In this document: positions 37,796-49,797 of the stretch, piece by piece | Position numbering within the stretch: position 1 is the stretch's first letter | Layout: every line of letters starts with the position of its first letter | NCBI GenBank assembly: GCA_022225965.2 | Contig: JAKJXP020000124.1 | Span: 53,168-117,167, forward strand | Source: Diatrype stigma | Lineage: Eukaryota; Ascomycota; Sordariomycetes; Xylariales; Diatrypaceae | Reading direction: 5' to 3' | Length of the DNA: 64,000 bases | Translations under genes and position numbers: made by a program | Notes under the pieces: generated by a model | What the model saw: the letters and a program-made list of their open reading frames with translations, nothing else | Databases searched by the model: none | What the model was told of the DNA's origin: nothing

Positions 37796-38308
37796 TCAAG
37801 CGCTTGCATCAGATCCCAAAGCGTCGTAAGGTGTCGCCCCATCCAACCCTTTCTGTCGGCTGCCTGTCGAGCCAGCCGTCGAGGCATTCGCCGAGGCGAA
37901 CTTCTTCTCGGCAGCCGCGCCTGGGTCATCCTTGGTACCGAATTGAGAGAAGCTTGTGTTCTTTTGCTTGTCTTCGGTGGCGATGCTGTCATCCTCCTTC
38001 AGGTTCTTGCCATGAGGACCGGAAGTGACATGATGGTACTGGTTGGTGACATAGGTTGGGGCGTAGCCGGCATTCTGCGTGCCTGCTTTCGCTGTTGAGG
38101 TTGGCTGTGAACTCTGGTGTGACTTCGAAGCTGACGTGAAATTCTCACGGGGCATGTGCTGAGGAGTTGACTCGTTCGATTGAAGGAAAGCCTGAGACTC
38201 GGCGGCAAGCGAGTCGGGGGCTACTGGGCCAGTAGCTTCGGTTGTGTATGGGGCATTTCGGCCGGCAGTGACCTTTTGGCCTTCGCTTGGGGCTTTTCCA
38301 GTAGTCAT
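37796..38308 (-). CDS. Small disordered protein of unknown function
   Basis: Intronless frame of 170 residues, rich in Ser, Thr, Ala, Gly, Gln and Asn, with few large hydrophobic residues. I do not recognise a domain. Readable segments such as PRENFTSASKSH, TYVTNQYHHVTSGPHGKNLKE and FSQFGTKDDPGAAAEKKF look conserved in style and resemble small stress-related or mitochondrial-associated hydrophilic fungal proteins, but I cannot name a family. No signal peptide or membrane segment. It is convergent with the ABC transporter. Low-complexity composition makes a chance ORF possible, yet codon use and length favour a gene. Confidence 0.6.
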   Translation of the reverse strand: MTTGKAPSEGQKVTAGRNAPYTTEATGPVAPDSLAAESQAFLQSNESTPQHMPRENFTSASKSHQSSQPTSTAKAGTQNAGYAPTYVTNQYHHVTSGPHGKNLKEDDSIATEDKQKNTSFSQFGTKDDPGAAAEKKFASANASTAGSTGSRQKGLDGATPYDALGSDASA

Positions 38309-39839
38309 GTTGGTGAAGAGTAGTTGTGGTACGGCAGTAATATTGTGTTAGATGAAAGTGAAGAGTAGTTATCTCGATTTTGTGATGTTGACGGATTTTA
38401 GAGAGGGTGAAGTTGTTGAACGGAGGATGGGCCTTATTTTCAACTACAACATGTCGTATATATATACCAGGTACCTACCATACTTACATCTGGGCTATGA
38501 AAGCTATGGGCATGTTTGTTCGGTAAGATGAAGCTTACCATACATGACGTCATAATGGCATAGAGACAACGACGTCAGAGCTGCTACGCTACCAATGTAG
38601 GTACGCTACCTCCGGTTTGCCTGCATTGATGTCCCAACGAAGGAAACATCTACAACGCAACCTACCTTCTGGAATCTACCTTGTGTTACTCATGACTTCA
38701 CTGGTTGCCTGTCATTGCCAAACTAGCAGGTTCTTATGTAATCACTGATCTCATTCATACATGTGTATGCACCCTGGCACCTGCATCAACTAGCCAGCCC
38801 GATTACATGAACGAAGTAACAACGTTGAACTTGGAACTCAGTACCTGAGGTAGCTGGGTAGATAGATTATCACATGCATATATCTACTGGTTGCTCCCCA
38901 CCTGTCCTGCCTGTATGTTCTGCATGCTAGAGCTACTGTGACCCCGAGGACTTCAGAGGTCTATGTTGACAGCGCTCAAGCCAGCTTCCATAACAAGATA
39001 TTGCCACAGCAAGGACAGGAGGTGTCAACTAACTGTACAGTATCGAGGCCGCCGTAAGGAAAGGCTGGTTCGTGAAGCTAATTGGAGTTTGTTGGTATCT
39101 TGAAGAACCCCCTTTCTCGTTGTACTTGAAAAGGGGGTTTGGCAGATTGTTAAGCCCCCACCATCGATATGATAAGAGTCGGGTAGGTAGGTACAGTATA
39201 TATCAGTTGGTAGCAGACAGTTCGTTTGCATTGATCCTTATATCCAAGTCGCAAGGTCTTATATCTTCTAGCAGAGATTCCACAAATCAACATCATATGA
39301 AATACGTCCATGCCAATTTTTATGAAATCGCTATATGTCCCTGGCAGACTAAGAGCTTGGTTATAGTATGTGCATGACACTCAACCAATGATGGCCTCGC
39401 GAATTGTCAGTATCGATAGCTTCCAGCGCTACACTAACCAATCCTGGCCCAAGGCATGGCTTAGCGGAGCTTGGAACCCCGGCAAAGACCCAGTTACGGC
39501 GGGCTGGGCAGGCTTAGGCGGGTCACCGTAGGCCGAACTCGCACCAAAATTTCCTTTCGCTGTTTTGACACAGAATCTGGAATCTGGACCGGCATGCGAG
39601 CGTGCACAATGTACCAACCCAGCCAGCTCCCAGTCAGCTCCCAGCAGCACAGCGTTCAGGCCTTGCAAGCTAACCAGGGGAAGAAGCCATTGAGTCATCT
39701 CCTGCCAAGTCATAAATTGGACACCTGCTGGAGCTTCCAACTGACTTCCAATTGACAATCTTTGGCTCTTTGGCGTGGTTTTGTCACCTACCTTTTATAC
39801 CCCCCTACGGCATCGTCTCATACTGCAAAGTTGGCGACA
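38309..39839. promoter_or_regulatory. Divergent spacer of 1.5 kb, with a hairpin
   Basis: Separates the small disordered protein gene from the dihydroxy-acid dehydratase gene. It contains TAGGTA/TACCTA words near 38460-38480, 38600-38670 and 39180, and a perfect inverted repeat at 39109-39140. No gene I can support. Confidence 0.4.
39109..39140. repeat. Short inverted repeat (hairpin)
   Basis: AACCCCCTTT and its complement AAAGGGGGTT face each other around a ~12-base loop. It lies between two genes and far from either end, so a role in termination is not obvious. It may be a remnant of a small element. Confidence 0.5.
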
Positions 39840-41773
39840 ATGGCCTTGCAAGCTCTCTTGCGGACGAGGGCTCCAGCAGCTACCGTCGCGAGACGAGCTC
39901 TGACCTTCAGCTCTACGTCAGCTTCGAAGCAATATGTGTAGGCGTTTCCCCTTTCTCTCCCTCCCCTGCTCCTTCTCTAGCATACTACTAGGCCTATCAC
40001 TGAGACAGCTCTGACTAAAGGCTGTATAGTCGTCTTCTTAGCACAACGTCCTCCCGCCAAGCCGATGCCGACTCCAAGGGCGACAAGGACCTGAACAAGG
40101 TGTCACGGTTCATCACACAACCCAAATCCCAGGGTGCATCACAGGCTATGCTCTACGCTACCGGCCTGGACGATGCCGATTTGAAGAAGCCCCAGGTTGG
40201 CATTTCGTCCGTGTGGTACGAGGGCAACCCATGCAACATGCACCTAATGGACCTATCCGCCCTTGTGAAGGAGTCTGTAGCCCGCGCGGGTTTGATCCCT
40301 TACCGGTTCAACACGATTGGTGTCTCGGACGGAATCTCCATGGGTACTACCGGTATGCGCTATTCTCTCCAGAGCAGAGAGATCATTGCGGACAGTATCG
40401 AGACCGTCATGCAGGGACAGTGGTATGATGCCAACATCTCCCTGCCTGGGTGCGACAAGAACATGCCCGGTGTGCTCATGGCTATGGGGCGTGTAAACCG
40501 GCCTAGCATCATGGTATATGGTGGTACCATCAAGCCGGGTTGCAGCAAGGCCGGTGCCTCGATCGATATTGTCAGTGCTTTCCAGGCCTACGGTCAGTAT
40601 ATCACCGGTCAGATCACCGAGGAACAACGCTATGATATCATTCGAAATGCTTGCCCTGGACAGGGTGCATGCGGTGGCATGTATACCGCCAACACTATGG
40701 CTTGCGCTATCGAGACGATGGGCATGACCATGCCGGGTAGCAGTAGTTTCCCTGCTGTGGACCCTAGGAAGAAGGCCGAGTGCGAGGAGATCGGCGAGGC
40801 TATCAAGAACGCCCTAAAGGAAGACATCAAGCCGAAAGAGGTCATGACGAGAAAGGCTTTCGAAAACGCTATGATTGTGGTTAACATTCTAGGTGGCAGC
40901 ACGAATGCAGTGCTCCACCTGATCGCCATTGCCAACTCGGTAGGCCTTGATCTCACCGTTGAGGACTTCCAAGCTGTATCCGATCGCACGCCTCTACTTG
41001 CGGACCTGAAGCCATCTGGGAAATACGTCATGGAGGACATACACAAGATCGGTGGCACGCCCGCACTTCTGAAGTTCCTCATCGGCGAAGGTGTCATCGA
41101 CGGATCCACGTACACGGTCACTGGAAAGACCCTGAAGCAAAACACCGACTCATGGCCATCCTTCCCTTCAGACCAGCCGATCATCCGACCTTTCTCGAAC
41201 CCCCTGAAATCTACCGGCCATATCCAGATTCTACGCGGAAAGCTGGCGCCTGGAGGCTCGGTGGGTAAGATCACCGGAAAGGAGGGGCTTGTGTTCACGG
41301 GTAAAGCAAAGTGCTATGACCAGGAAGATGACTTTATTGAAGCCCTGGAACGAGGAGAGATCAAGCAGGGCGAGAAGACTGTCGTAATCATCCGGTACGA
41401 AGGGCCCAAGGGCGGCCCGGGTATGCCTGAAATGCTGAAGCCCTCGTCGGCCATCATGGGCGCTGGTCTGGGTAACGACGTCGCCCTCCTGACGGATGGA
41501 CGGTTCTCTGGAGGTAGCCACGGTTTCCTGATCGGGCACATCGTGCCCGAAGCCAGAGAAGGTGGACCCATCGCCCTGGTGCGGGATGGCGATACCGTAA
41601 CAATCGACGCAGAGAAGCGAGTTATCGATTGTGATGTGAGCGATGCGGAGTTGGCGGAGAGACGGAAGACATGGAAGGTGCCGCCACCGCGTTATAACAA
41701 GGGCACTCTGACCAAGTATGCCGCGCTGGTCGGAGATGCCAGCCATGGCTGTGTTACCACGGACTCTACTTAG
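39840..41773 (+). CDS. ilv3: Dihydroxy-acid dehydratase
   Basis: Third enzyme of valine and isoleucine synthesis, a mitochondrial Fe-S dehydratase of dihydroxy acids. Exon 1 (39840-39937) encodes an Arg/Ala/Ser-rich presequence and joins through a phase-2 intron to exon 2 (40030-41773), giving 613 residues. The cluster cysteines are in [17 protein letters not shown] and [16 protein letters not shown]. The C-terminal conserved segment [19 protein letters not shown] is complete. Length, targeting and motifs all point to the housekeeping enzyme. DHAD copies also serve as resistance genes in the aspterric-acid cluster, so the neighbourhood 2.6 kb beyond an ABC exporter is noted below. Confidence 0.96.
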
Positions 41774-42117
41774 ATACCCCCACATAAAAAGGGGCACACG
41801 TGGTCTCGGATAAAGAAGGGGCTTGTTGTGTATATACTGGCTCTTGAATCAGGTTCGGCTGGCTGGAAAAGGCGTCTTTCTATGTTGATACTCGGCGAAA
41901 ATGTATAAGGGCCAAATGGTTCTACAAGAACCGGTCATATTGGAATATAACGATTTACAACGCTTTTGTGATGCTTGCTTGGTGCTTTTAGGGCATTGCC
42001 TCCCCAGAGGCGCAGCTACTCATTGATCACCATGCGATAGTTTCGAGCTCCATTAATAGTACTATGGCTGGTAGCCAGTAATCATGGGTAGCAAAATAGG
42101 CCACCATCACTACACCC
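41774..42117. other. Convergent 3' region
   Basis: About 340 bases between the convergent 3' ends of the dehydratase and acyltransferase genes; presumably their 3' UTRs. Nothing else seen. Confidence 0.4.
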
Positions 42118-43276
42118 TCATTTTCGCCCCTTATTCCAAGCATCGATGAATGCGATCTTATCGCGGAGGGTCAACCCGACTCTCTTATTCCTAGCCAGCC
42201 TAGCCAGATCCTCACCAACGCGATCGAGGACTCTTTTCTCGTCGGGTGTTAAGTCCTCCTCCTGCTGTGCGTAGCCACCATCACCATCCGCCTCATCAAA
42301 AACACCGTCGACCGAACTCCTCGAAGCAGCAGCAGCAGCAGCAGCAGGCGCATTTAGAACGGCGTCGGCAATCCGGACCCTGATGCAGTGCGTGGGGCGA
42401 CTTAGCAGATTCCAGAGGAAGGTCGCGTAGGCGCCGGGCACGGGGGTGGTGATGTCGGGCGGCGTGTAGCGCATGCTGACGGGGAAGATCTTGGCCTCGG
42501 CGGGGGCGGAGAGCAGGGAGGGGGAGAAGGGCAGGATGCCCTTGCCGTTGGTGGTGCTCATCTCGGGGAAGACGGCGACGACGCGGTGGGGGTTCTGCTC
42601 GACCAGGGCGCGGAGCGTGGTGAGCTTCCTCGCGTCGGCTGGGGAGGGCTCGAGCGCGGGGGGCGACAGGGCGAGGGCGATGGCCTGGAACAGCGAGACG
42701 CGGCGGACCTTGCGGGTGCGCGGGTAGGAGACGGCGAAGACCGGGTCGAAGATGGCGGCCAGGTAGAGGGCGTCGACGGGGCTGGTGAACTGCGCGGCGA
42801 TGACGGACCCCGGGTGCGGCACCCGCGACGGCGGCTGCTGCGACAGCGAGCCCCGCTTGACGCCGTCGAGCTGCAGGTCCACCCACCACACCCCCGGGAT
42901 GCCGAGCATGCCCCAGAGCAGCAGCTTGCGGCAGGCGAGCGGCAGCCGCAGCACCCGCCCCAGGGGCGAGAGGAAGAGGAAGTAGACGGCGCAGTAGCTG
43001 ACGAAGAGCGGCAGTCGGAACAGGAACACGAAGGATCGGAGGAGGGTTTGGAACGTCGACGTCGGCGTCGACGACGGGATGAACGGGGAAATGCCGGATC
43101 CTATAGCGTTTTTAGAAGGCCGACGTTAGCTAGCTCAGCTCTCGAGACGCAGCAAGGACCGTGCCATCCCATCCCATCCCATCTCGTGCCGTCCCATCTC
43201 GTCTCATCTACGCCATCAGACTAGGTAGATAGGATGTGTATTTACCTCGATCCCGGAACTGGCTATATTTCTCCAT
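42118..43276 (-). CDS. PlsC-type acyltransferase (Vps66/Loa1-like)
   Basis: Exon 1 (43276-43246) begins MEKYSQFRDR, and a phase-1 intron leads to exon 2 (43100-42118), for 337 residues. The start is typical of the fungal Vps66/Loa1 group (yeast YPR139C), lysophosphatidic-acid acyltransferases of ER and lipid droplets. A hydrophobic anchor is near residues 38-75. The acceptor motif is diverged: the usual NHxSxxD reads QFTSPVD. A FPEMSTTNGKG motif stands for the EGT loop. The C-terminus holds an Ala run and an Asp/Glu-rich stretch, then a basic helix. The missing His of the NHxxxxD box should weaken standard PlsC catalysis; that feature seems shared within this group as I remember it, but it is worth checking. 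Confidence 0.8.
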
Positions 43277-45005
43277 GCTGGATATCGACAGTCCAGTTCT
43301 ATCGGCGGCCGGAACCAGTAGGGCTATGAGTAAAGTATTGGTGGGTGGGCGAAGTACAACCAGATCGGACTACCGAGACATCAAGAAATAGCCAGCTACA
43401 AGAAATACCCAACTTTTATGGTGACCAAGGAGTGAGGAATCAATGTTGAGTGCCGAAGTACTTGGGTAGGATGGAATGGATTATTTTCGTTTCTGGGGGT
43501 TTGGAGAGTCGTTGTCTCCGTCTTGTTCCTTCCTATAGCACCGAAGATTTGAATCAAGCTTGGGCGAGGTAGCATTTATTATTGTAAGGGTCGTAGATAT
43601 GACGAGTATTGAGGTGCATAGTGGGATGAGAATTGACATGTGCCAGGTGGTATCAACTACTAGTTACCTACCTGGGTAGTCCAGGTATGTACCTACCTAC
43701 TGAGTGTCCAGTAAGTAAAAAGTGGGGGTTCAGGGCTCTGACTGCTGCATGCAATTGTGGTTTCCTTAAACCTTCAAGGTTGCTTCAGGTTAGGAAACTA
43801 CGAAGTACCTACCACAACAACTCATATGGATGACACAGGTTGACAGGCTCTTGACATCGAATGAAGCCTACTTAGGTAGGTGAGTACTTGGAAAAAGATA
43901 GCCGACTTAGATCTAGTAGGCAGCTACGAGCATTTACTTTGACAGAGTTTCGAATATACTATACATAACATAGTGCGATCACAGCGAAACTTGATCTTAC
44001 GATGATCGGTTGGAGCTTAATTACTTTGTAAATGACCAATTACCTCAAGCTGTTATTACCTCTCACTTGCAAAATTCGAATTTCGTAAACATGTGAAAAC
44101 CGCAAAGCCTCAGTCTAACAAACTACCCGTTGCCATCAGCCCCGTGGCTAGGCGAAACCACTTATCGATAGTTGCAAAACAACATTAACTACTTGTAGTC
44201 TTGCTAGTCTCGATATGCAGTAAACGCTCCACCCATTGCAGGCGTTGCCCCGAACGACGACGCTTGTGCTCTTTTGGATGCAAATCCACACATACCGTGG
44301 AGACCTGCCAGATTTAATGGCGTTATGGCAATTATACAGGTCTACATAACCGTACACAAATACGCACTTCATCCCTTGGTGGGAGATGATAGATGATAAA
44401 GTAAAGCGACATACAGCACTTACAGACAGTCTATTTCCAACAGTATCCAACGTTGTAAATTGTCTAGTCCAGGAGCGCGTATCGCTTCCACTAAGTCATT
44501 AAAAACATTCAACATACAAACACCACAGTAGTCTATTCACGGGGCCTCCTATCCACTCCAGCATACTTTGCCCGTCGAACCGACAAATACAAAACATCGT
44601 CGCCGTTTTCCATCCTCCTCGAAACCAAAGCCACCACGACGTGGTCTCTTCTCTTCTCCCCGCTTTTGCGATCCACATCTGAACGACGCGACCGGCATCC
44701 GGTGCTTTTTGCCGCCAGAGCTCACCTTCTTTCGCCTCGCTATCTAGCTTCTGCGAGACCATCATCGTGCATCCGCAGTTCTTCGTCGCAAGGATCGCAT
44801 ATTGCACAGAATGGATGGGGAGAACTCAGTACGATCGCCCTCTTCTTCATCCATAGCTTCGCCGTTTTGCGACATGACTCAAATCTAGTTACTCGGGGCT
44901 AACTCTTGCTTATAGCAGCCGCAGGTTGCCCGGCCGTCCGGCCTTCGACCTCCCTCCGCTACCTCTTCATTAGCCTCAAGTCGACTTCCTCAATTCGCCG
45001 CATCG
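43277..45005. promoter_or_regulatory. Divergent spacer with TACCTA/TAGGTA words
   Basis: About 1.7 kb between the divergent acyltransferase and kinesin genes. Dense TACCTACC and TAGGTAGG words occur at 43665-43700 and 43800-43890. ORFs such as 44499-44807 (minus) show no family motif. The stretch just before 45006 is pyrimidine-rich, as in a fungal 5' leader. Confidence 0.4.
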
Positions 45006-48000
45006 ATGTCCCATAGTGTGTCAAGCTCGGGCTTACACGAAATGTCCGATTCGCAGAGCAACGCAAGGGCTCAGCAGTCTGCAATGTCTCAAACCGCGAA
45101 CGGCGTGAAGCGTCCGCTATCCCAGTCGGTCTCCCAACCAGATCCTAAGCGCAAGACGTTGGCCGAGAAAGCAGGCGACTTTTCTGGCCGGGCGAACAAT
45201 TCTGGTGCAGGCTACGGCTTTAATCGAAGTACAGTTAAGGGCTTTTCTTTGAAAGACGTGGTAAGTGCCGTTCTTGGTCATCTTTGTCTTGCTCGTATGT
45301 GTGTTTCACTGCAGGATTCTTTTGGGAATTCTTGCAAGCCGCGGTAATGCCCTGATGCTTCTATATTCCACCAGAGGAACCTAGTCTATCCTGCAGGAGA
45401 GAAGGGGCCCTCTAAGAAATGCGCATCGTCCATAGCCATCAAAAGCGCCACAGCTCAGGCTGCTGAAGCTGAGCCAACATGGGAGAGGGGCATAAAACCG
45501 CTATGGATAAGCAACCTGGATTGTATTTGGCACGGTGGGCTTTCGGTTCTCCGGACATCATCTCAAATATGAATCATCCTCCCGCATTGAGACATGCTGC
45601 TACAGACTGTCGCCATATCACATGGGTCCCGGTAGTTTGTTGCACTCCGAATCTCGTCTGGCTACCGAATGGGGAAGATGGGCACATACCAAGGGAGCCA
45701 GACTATGGGGACATGCTCGTCCCACACTATTTCACTCGAGCATGGCTTACGATGCTGTCGAGCATAAGATCATGGAGTATATCCAATATACTAACTAGAC
45801 TTACCTTCCAGGCTAAATCCTCCACCACTGGCACAGGACTGCCAACATCACGACATACATCGAATGCATCGAACAGCAGCTATGCTTCCAGTGTCGGGCC
45901 CGGGAATCGTCCTACTTCTCGGTCACATATCCGCGCAAGATCCACCACAAGTACGAGGGCTGCGCGGCCGGCGACTTCGATGGGCACACGAGAAGATAAC
46001 AAAGTTCAAACCGGCCAGAATGGCCAGAATGGCCAGAATGGCCAGAATGGCCAGAACGGTATGCTGCCCCCACCGTTATACTGTTCACCAAAGAAAACGA
46101 GAAGTGGCATACCGCATAGAAAAGTGCGGAAGTGCAACTCCGTTCAGGATATGTCGACCTACACACCACTTCCTGCCGAAAGAGAAGTCTCTATCTGCAA
46201 CCAGTTTGGTCTTCTTTCTCTTAATGGGTCGGAGCTCCAGGAGCAGGGGACTCAAGCGACGCCCCAGCCACAAACACCGACACCTGCCTCTAGTACTGTT
46301 GTAAAGTTTGGCATTGACATCCCCCCAACCGTCACTGTCCGCAGCCGGTTGGGGGCGGCTCATAGTCAAGAGCGGCCCCTACGCGAAGGGACTCAAAATG
46401 GCCAAGCGGTCCCTAGGACGCCTTCGCACAGGGAGATGCAGGTATCTTTGCAGAAGCTCAGAAGTACAGTGATTACTTGCCTCACGCCAGCGCGGGGGGC
46501 GTCTCCTTCACCTACCAAAGCCCCTTTCCTTAGCAAGTACTCTAACGTCACCGGATTTGTAGCCACGGATATCGATGAGCGGCTGGGCAAATTCGAAAAC
46601 GAGTTCCAAATGATGAAGGCTTTGATGGATACGGCCGCTATGGACAAAGATAGACACGTAGAAGAACTCGATATTGCGAAAAGAAGAGGTAAGCTGAGTG
46701 CCATGTCGAGTGGAGGTGGACGGTGGTTTGGTGCAGAATGCTAATGGTTTTCAGTGACACAACTTGAGGCAAGAAAGGCGGAACTCCAGGATGATTTGGA
46801 TGATGCCAAGCGGGGGTTACTAGCTGCGACTCGTGATGTTCAGTACCTCAAAGACGACCTCGAAAAACAGAGGCGAAACCACGAAGATGACTGCGAAATA
46901 CTGGTTCGCAAGCACACAAGAGAGCTCGATGAGGAACGCCGGTTGTTATCTATAGAGAAGGAAAAGCATCAAGCTCTCCTACACCAGTTTGAGGATAAGT
47001 GTGGTCGGGAAGCCGAGGCACAGCGGGAACAGTTAGAACGGGAGCTCGCCGAGCAGCGATCACGCGTCAGCAGTCTGCGACAAGAAAAAGATTTAGAAGT
47101 GCAGCGCCTCAACCTTCAGCTGCAAGAGCGTCAACTGCAGCTCAAGAACGCAGACGAGGAGCTTAGAAAAGCCAAGGATCAGATCGAGGATCACGAGCAT
47201 ACCATACTTCGCTTGAACGCCAAGGTCAAGCAGCTTGAAGAGAACGCGAAGAGCCTTCAGGAGGCTTACGGGTCCAGCGAGAACAGGAAGGATCACCAGA
47301 TTGGAGACATGAGCCGACAGCTACAGGAACTCGAGAGACGTGCCGAGGCCGCGGAAAGGGCCGCCGAAGACGCGAAGAAAGCTGCTAAGAAGACCATCGA
47401 GGCGTCTCACGAAGACGTCGAAAAATATAAGCTGCAGCTGAAAGAAAAGCTCGTGAAGGAGGAAGAGAAACGGCACAAACTGTTTGAGCAGGTCCAAGAT
47501 CTCAAAGGGAACGTTCGGGTCATGTGTCGTATTCGACCGCCCGGCCGGGATCCTAGTGAGGTGCCCGTCGACTTCGAGTATCTCGAAAGCGAGTACGACG
47601 AGGACAAGTTCGCCGGCGTCGTCATCCCCACCGAGAAGGACCACCCGCAGGAAGAAGGCAGGAAGGTGGCCGGCCGGACGCCCCCCTTCAACTTCGAGCG
47701 GATCTTCGACCCCCAATGCACCAACAAGGATGTGTTTGATGAGATTAGTCAGCTCGTCCAATCCGTTATGGACGGCAAGAGGGTGTGTATTTTCTGCTAC
47801 GGCCAGACGGGCTCGGGGAAAACCTACACAATGAGCAACCAGAGCCCCAGGGACGGGGACCAGGACGAAGACGAGGAGGACGGCGACGACGGCATCATAC
47901 CCCGGGCCAAGGAGATGATCTTCCGGGAGGTCGAGCGCCTGCGCGCCCTCGGGTGGGAGTACAGCGTCGAGGGCAGCTACCTGGAGGTGTACAAGAACAA

Positions 48001-48681
48001 GCTGTACGACCTGCTGGCGCCGCGGGAGGCGACGCCGCGGACGCTCGAGGTGAAGAAGGTGTCGGATGAGCTGGAGATCAAGGACCACGACTTCACGCCG
48101 CTGCGGACGGAGGACGACCTCGAGTACATGGTGCGGACGGCGGAGACGAACCGGCACGTGGCCGAGACGAACATGAACCGGGCGTCGTCGCGGTCGCACT
48201 CGATCCTGGTGCTCAAGATCCGCGGGCGCAAGGCCCTCGGCGACGGAAAGTACAAGACGCGCGAGGGCACCCTCAACCTGATCGACCTGGCGGGCTCCGA
48301 GAGCGTGGGCCGCTCCGGCGCCACGGGCGACGTCGCCGAGGAAGGGCGCCAGATCAACATGTCCCTGACCCACCTCGGCACCGTGCTGAAGCAGCTGGGC
48401 GAGGGCCGCAAGAAGGAGTCGGTCGACTTCAGCAGCTACACCCTCACGCAACTGCTGCGGCCATCCCTGGGCGAGAAGTGCAGGACGCTCATGTTCGTCA
48501 TGGTCAGCCCCCTGAAGGAGAACACTAAGGAGACCATCTCCAGTCTCAAGTTCGCTGAGAATGTAAGTTCTACCCCGGTTCGTCGCGAAGCAGCAGCAAA
48601 AGTAGCTAACTTTCCCCATAGGCACAGAAAGTCAAGCAAGGTGGCGGGGGTCCGAAAAATGGCCCCAAGAAGACTAGATAA
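45006..48681 (+). CDS. klpA: Kinesin-14 (C-terminal motor, KlpA/Kar3 type)
   Basis: Minus-end-directed microtubule motor that acts on the mitotic spindle. Exons 45006-45260, 45812-46688, 46755-48562 and 48622-48681 join in phase to 999 residues. The order is typical: a basic, Ser-rich tail, a long coiled coil (46755-47490), the kinesin-14 neck DLKGNVRVMCRIRP, then the motor with GQTGSGKT, ASSRSHS, LIDLAGSES and the end SLKFAEN. The short basic tail after the motor follows the last intron. A TACTAAC branch site precedes the acceptor at 45811. The first intron as modelled is 551 nt, long for this genome, and an in-frame open stretch from about 45376 could be an extra exon. The tail includes a 9-bp tandem repeat (46015-46060). 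The 3' half is very GC-rich. Confidence 0.93.
46015..46060 (+). repeat. Tandem 9-bp repeat in the kinesin tail
   Basis: Five copies of GGCCAGAAT, the last ending in GGCCAGAAC, encode a GQN tripeptide repeat. Copies are almost identical, which suggests recent expansion. Confidence 0.85.
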
Positions 48682-49797
48682 CTCCTGTTCGACGTAACGT
48701 AATGTTCTTTCAAGGCCTGTTTCGAAGCGTGCGGGTTTGTTGCATAAGTGCGTACGTGCTTGCTTGCGTGTGTGTTTGTTAAGCTCGCGTGTTAAGGGGA
48801 GGGGGGGGGGGGGGGGGGGGTGAATGTATACAGGCGTTCGTGGGCGTTCAGGGGGCGTGGGTTTCCTAGGCGTTAGGGGAGCGGCCGCCGGTGGCAACTT
48901 GTCGCTGAGTCTTGAACGTGATAAACTATCATGTATGTTTTTTTTCGGCTTTCGAGCCTTCAGCTTAGCTGCATATAACCTCACCCAATACAAATTTGGA
49001 CCGCATGCTTGGATGATGGGTCGTCTTTCGCCATTGGTTAGGGATGCCCGATGTCGCTACATTGACAGTCATCATATCATACGGGCTCTTATTTTCTTAT
49101 TTGGAAGCAATGAAGACAGCCTGTTAGCCGAAACCTCCATGCCTTGGGTCCTGTTCCGACAGTCTGACTAACCAATAGGGTTTGTCTATAGAAGACAGCA
49201 ATACACCAAAGTTTACCTGTATCCATTACAGTCAGTGAGCGCGGCCGTTCGCTAGACTGATCATCGTGACAGTATTCCCATCGACGTCGCGAATATAGAT
49301 AATATTTTATACCAGCATGAGATAATGCTAGGTAAGCACCCCTGAATGTACGTGTTCATACATGGCCGTCCTCGGATGCCTGAGGTGATATTGATGCACG
49401 ACAAGATGGCTTTACTAGTACAGCATTGTGTTCTGGTCTTTCGTGTGAAACCGAGAAATGTATCGACACATTTCCGTAGTATCCTTCCAATCTCATATAA
49501 TGGTGTGCTTGTGTGTAATGGAAAGGGGAAAGAGGGGGTGGGGGGGTCATAGTAGATTACACCGGGTCATCAGGGGCCCATGGGAGGGAAGTAGAGATAG
49601 CCCAAAATATGTGAGCATAATTAGTTTTAGATCGGCATCTCAAGTGTAAAAGTGTCACTCATGCACTCATTGGATCACCATCGACGGTACTCAGGGCAGG
49701 TATGAACAGATAAGGAGGCGTAAAAATCTCTATATAGAGGTACCTATATGAAGTCTAATAAGCCACCAGCACACACAGCGGGCGACTCGATTCTAGT
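48682..49797. other. Convergent 3' region with a 20-base G run
   Basis: 1.1 kb between the kinesin and cutinase 3' ends. A GGGGA followed by 20 consecutive G occurs at 48796-48820, in the likely kinesin 3' UTR. No supported gene. Confidence 0.5.

Noticed and set aside
47321..48625. 434-codon minus-strand frame
   Set aside because: Shadow of the GC-rich kinesin motor exon, which is certain on the plus strand.
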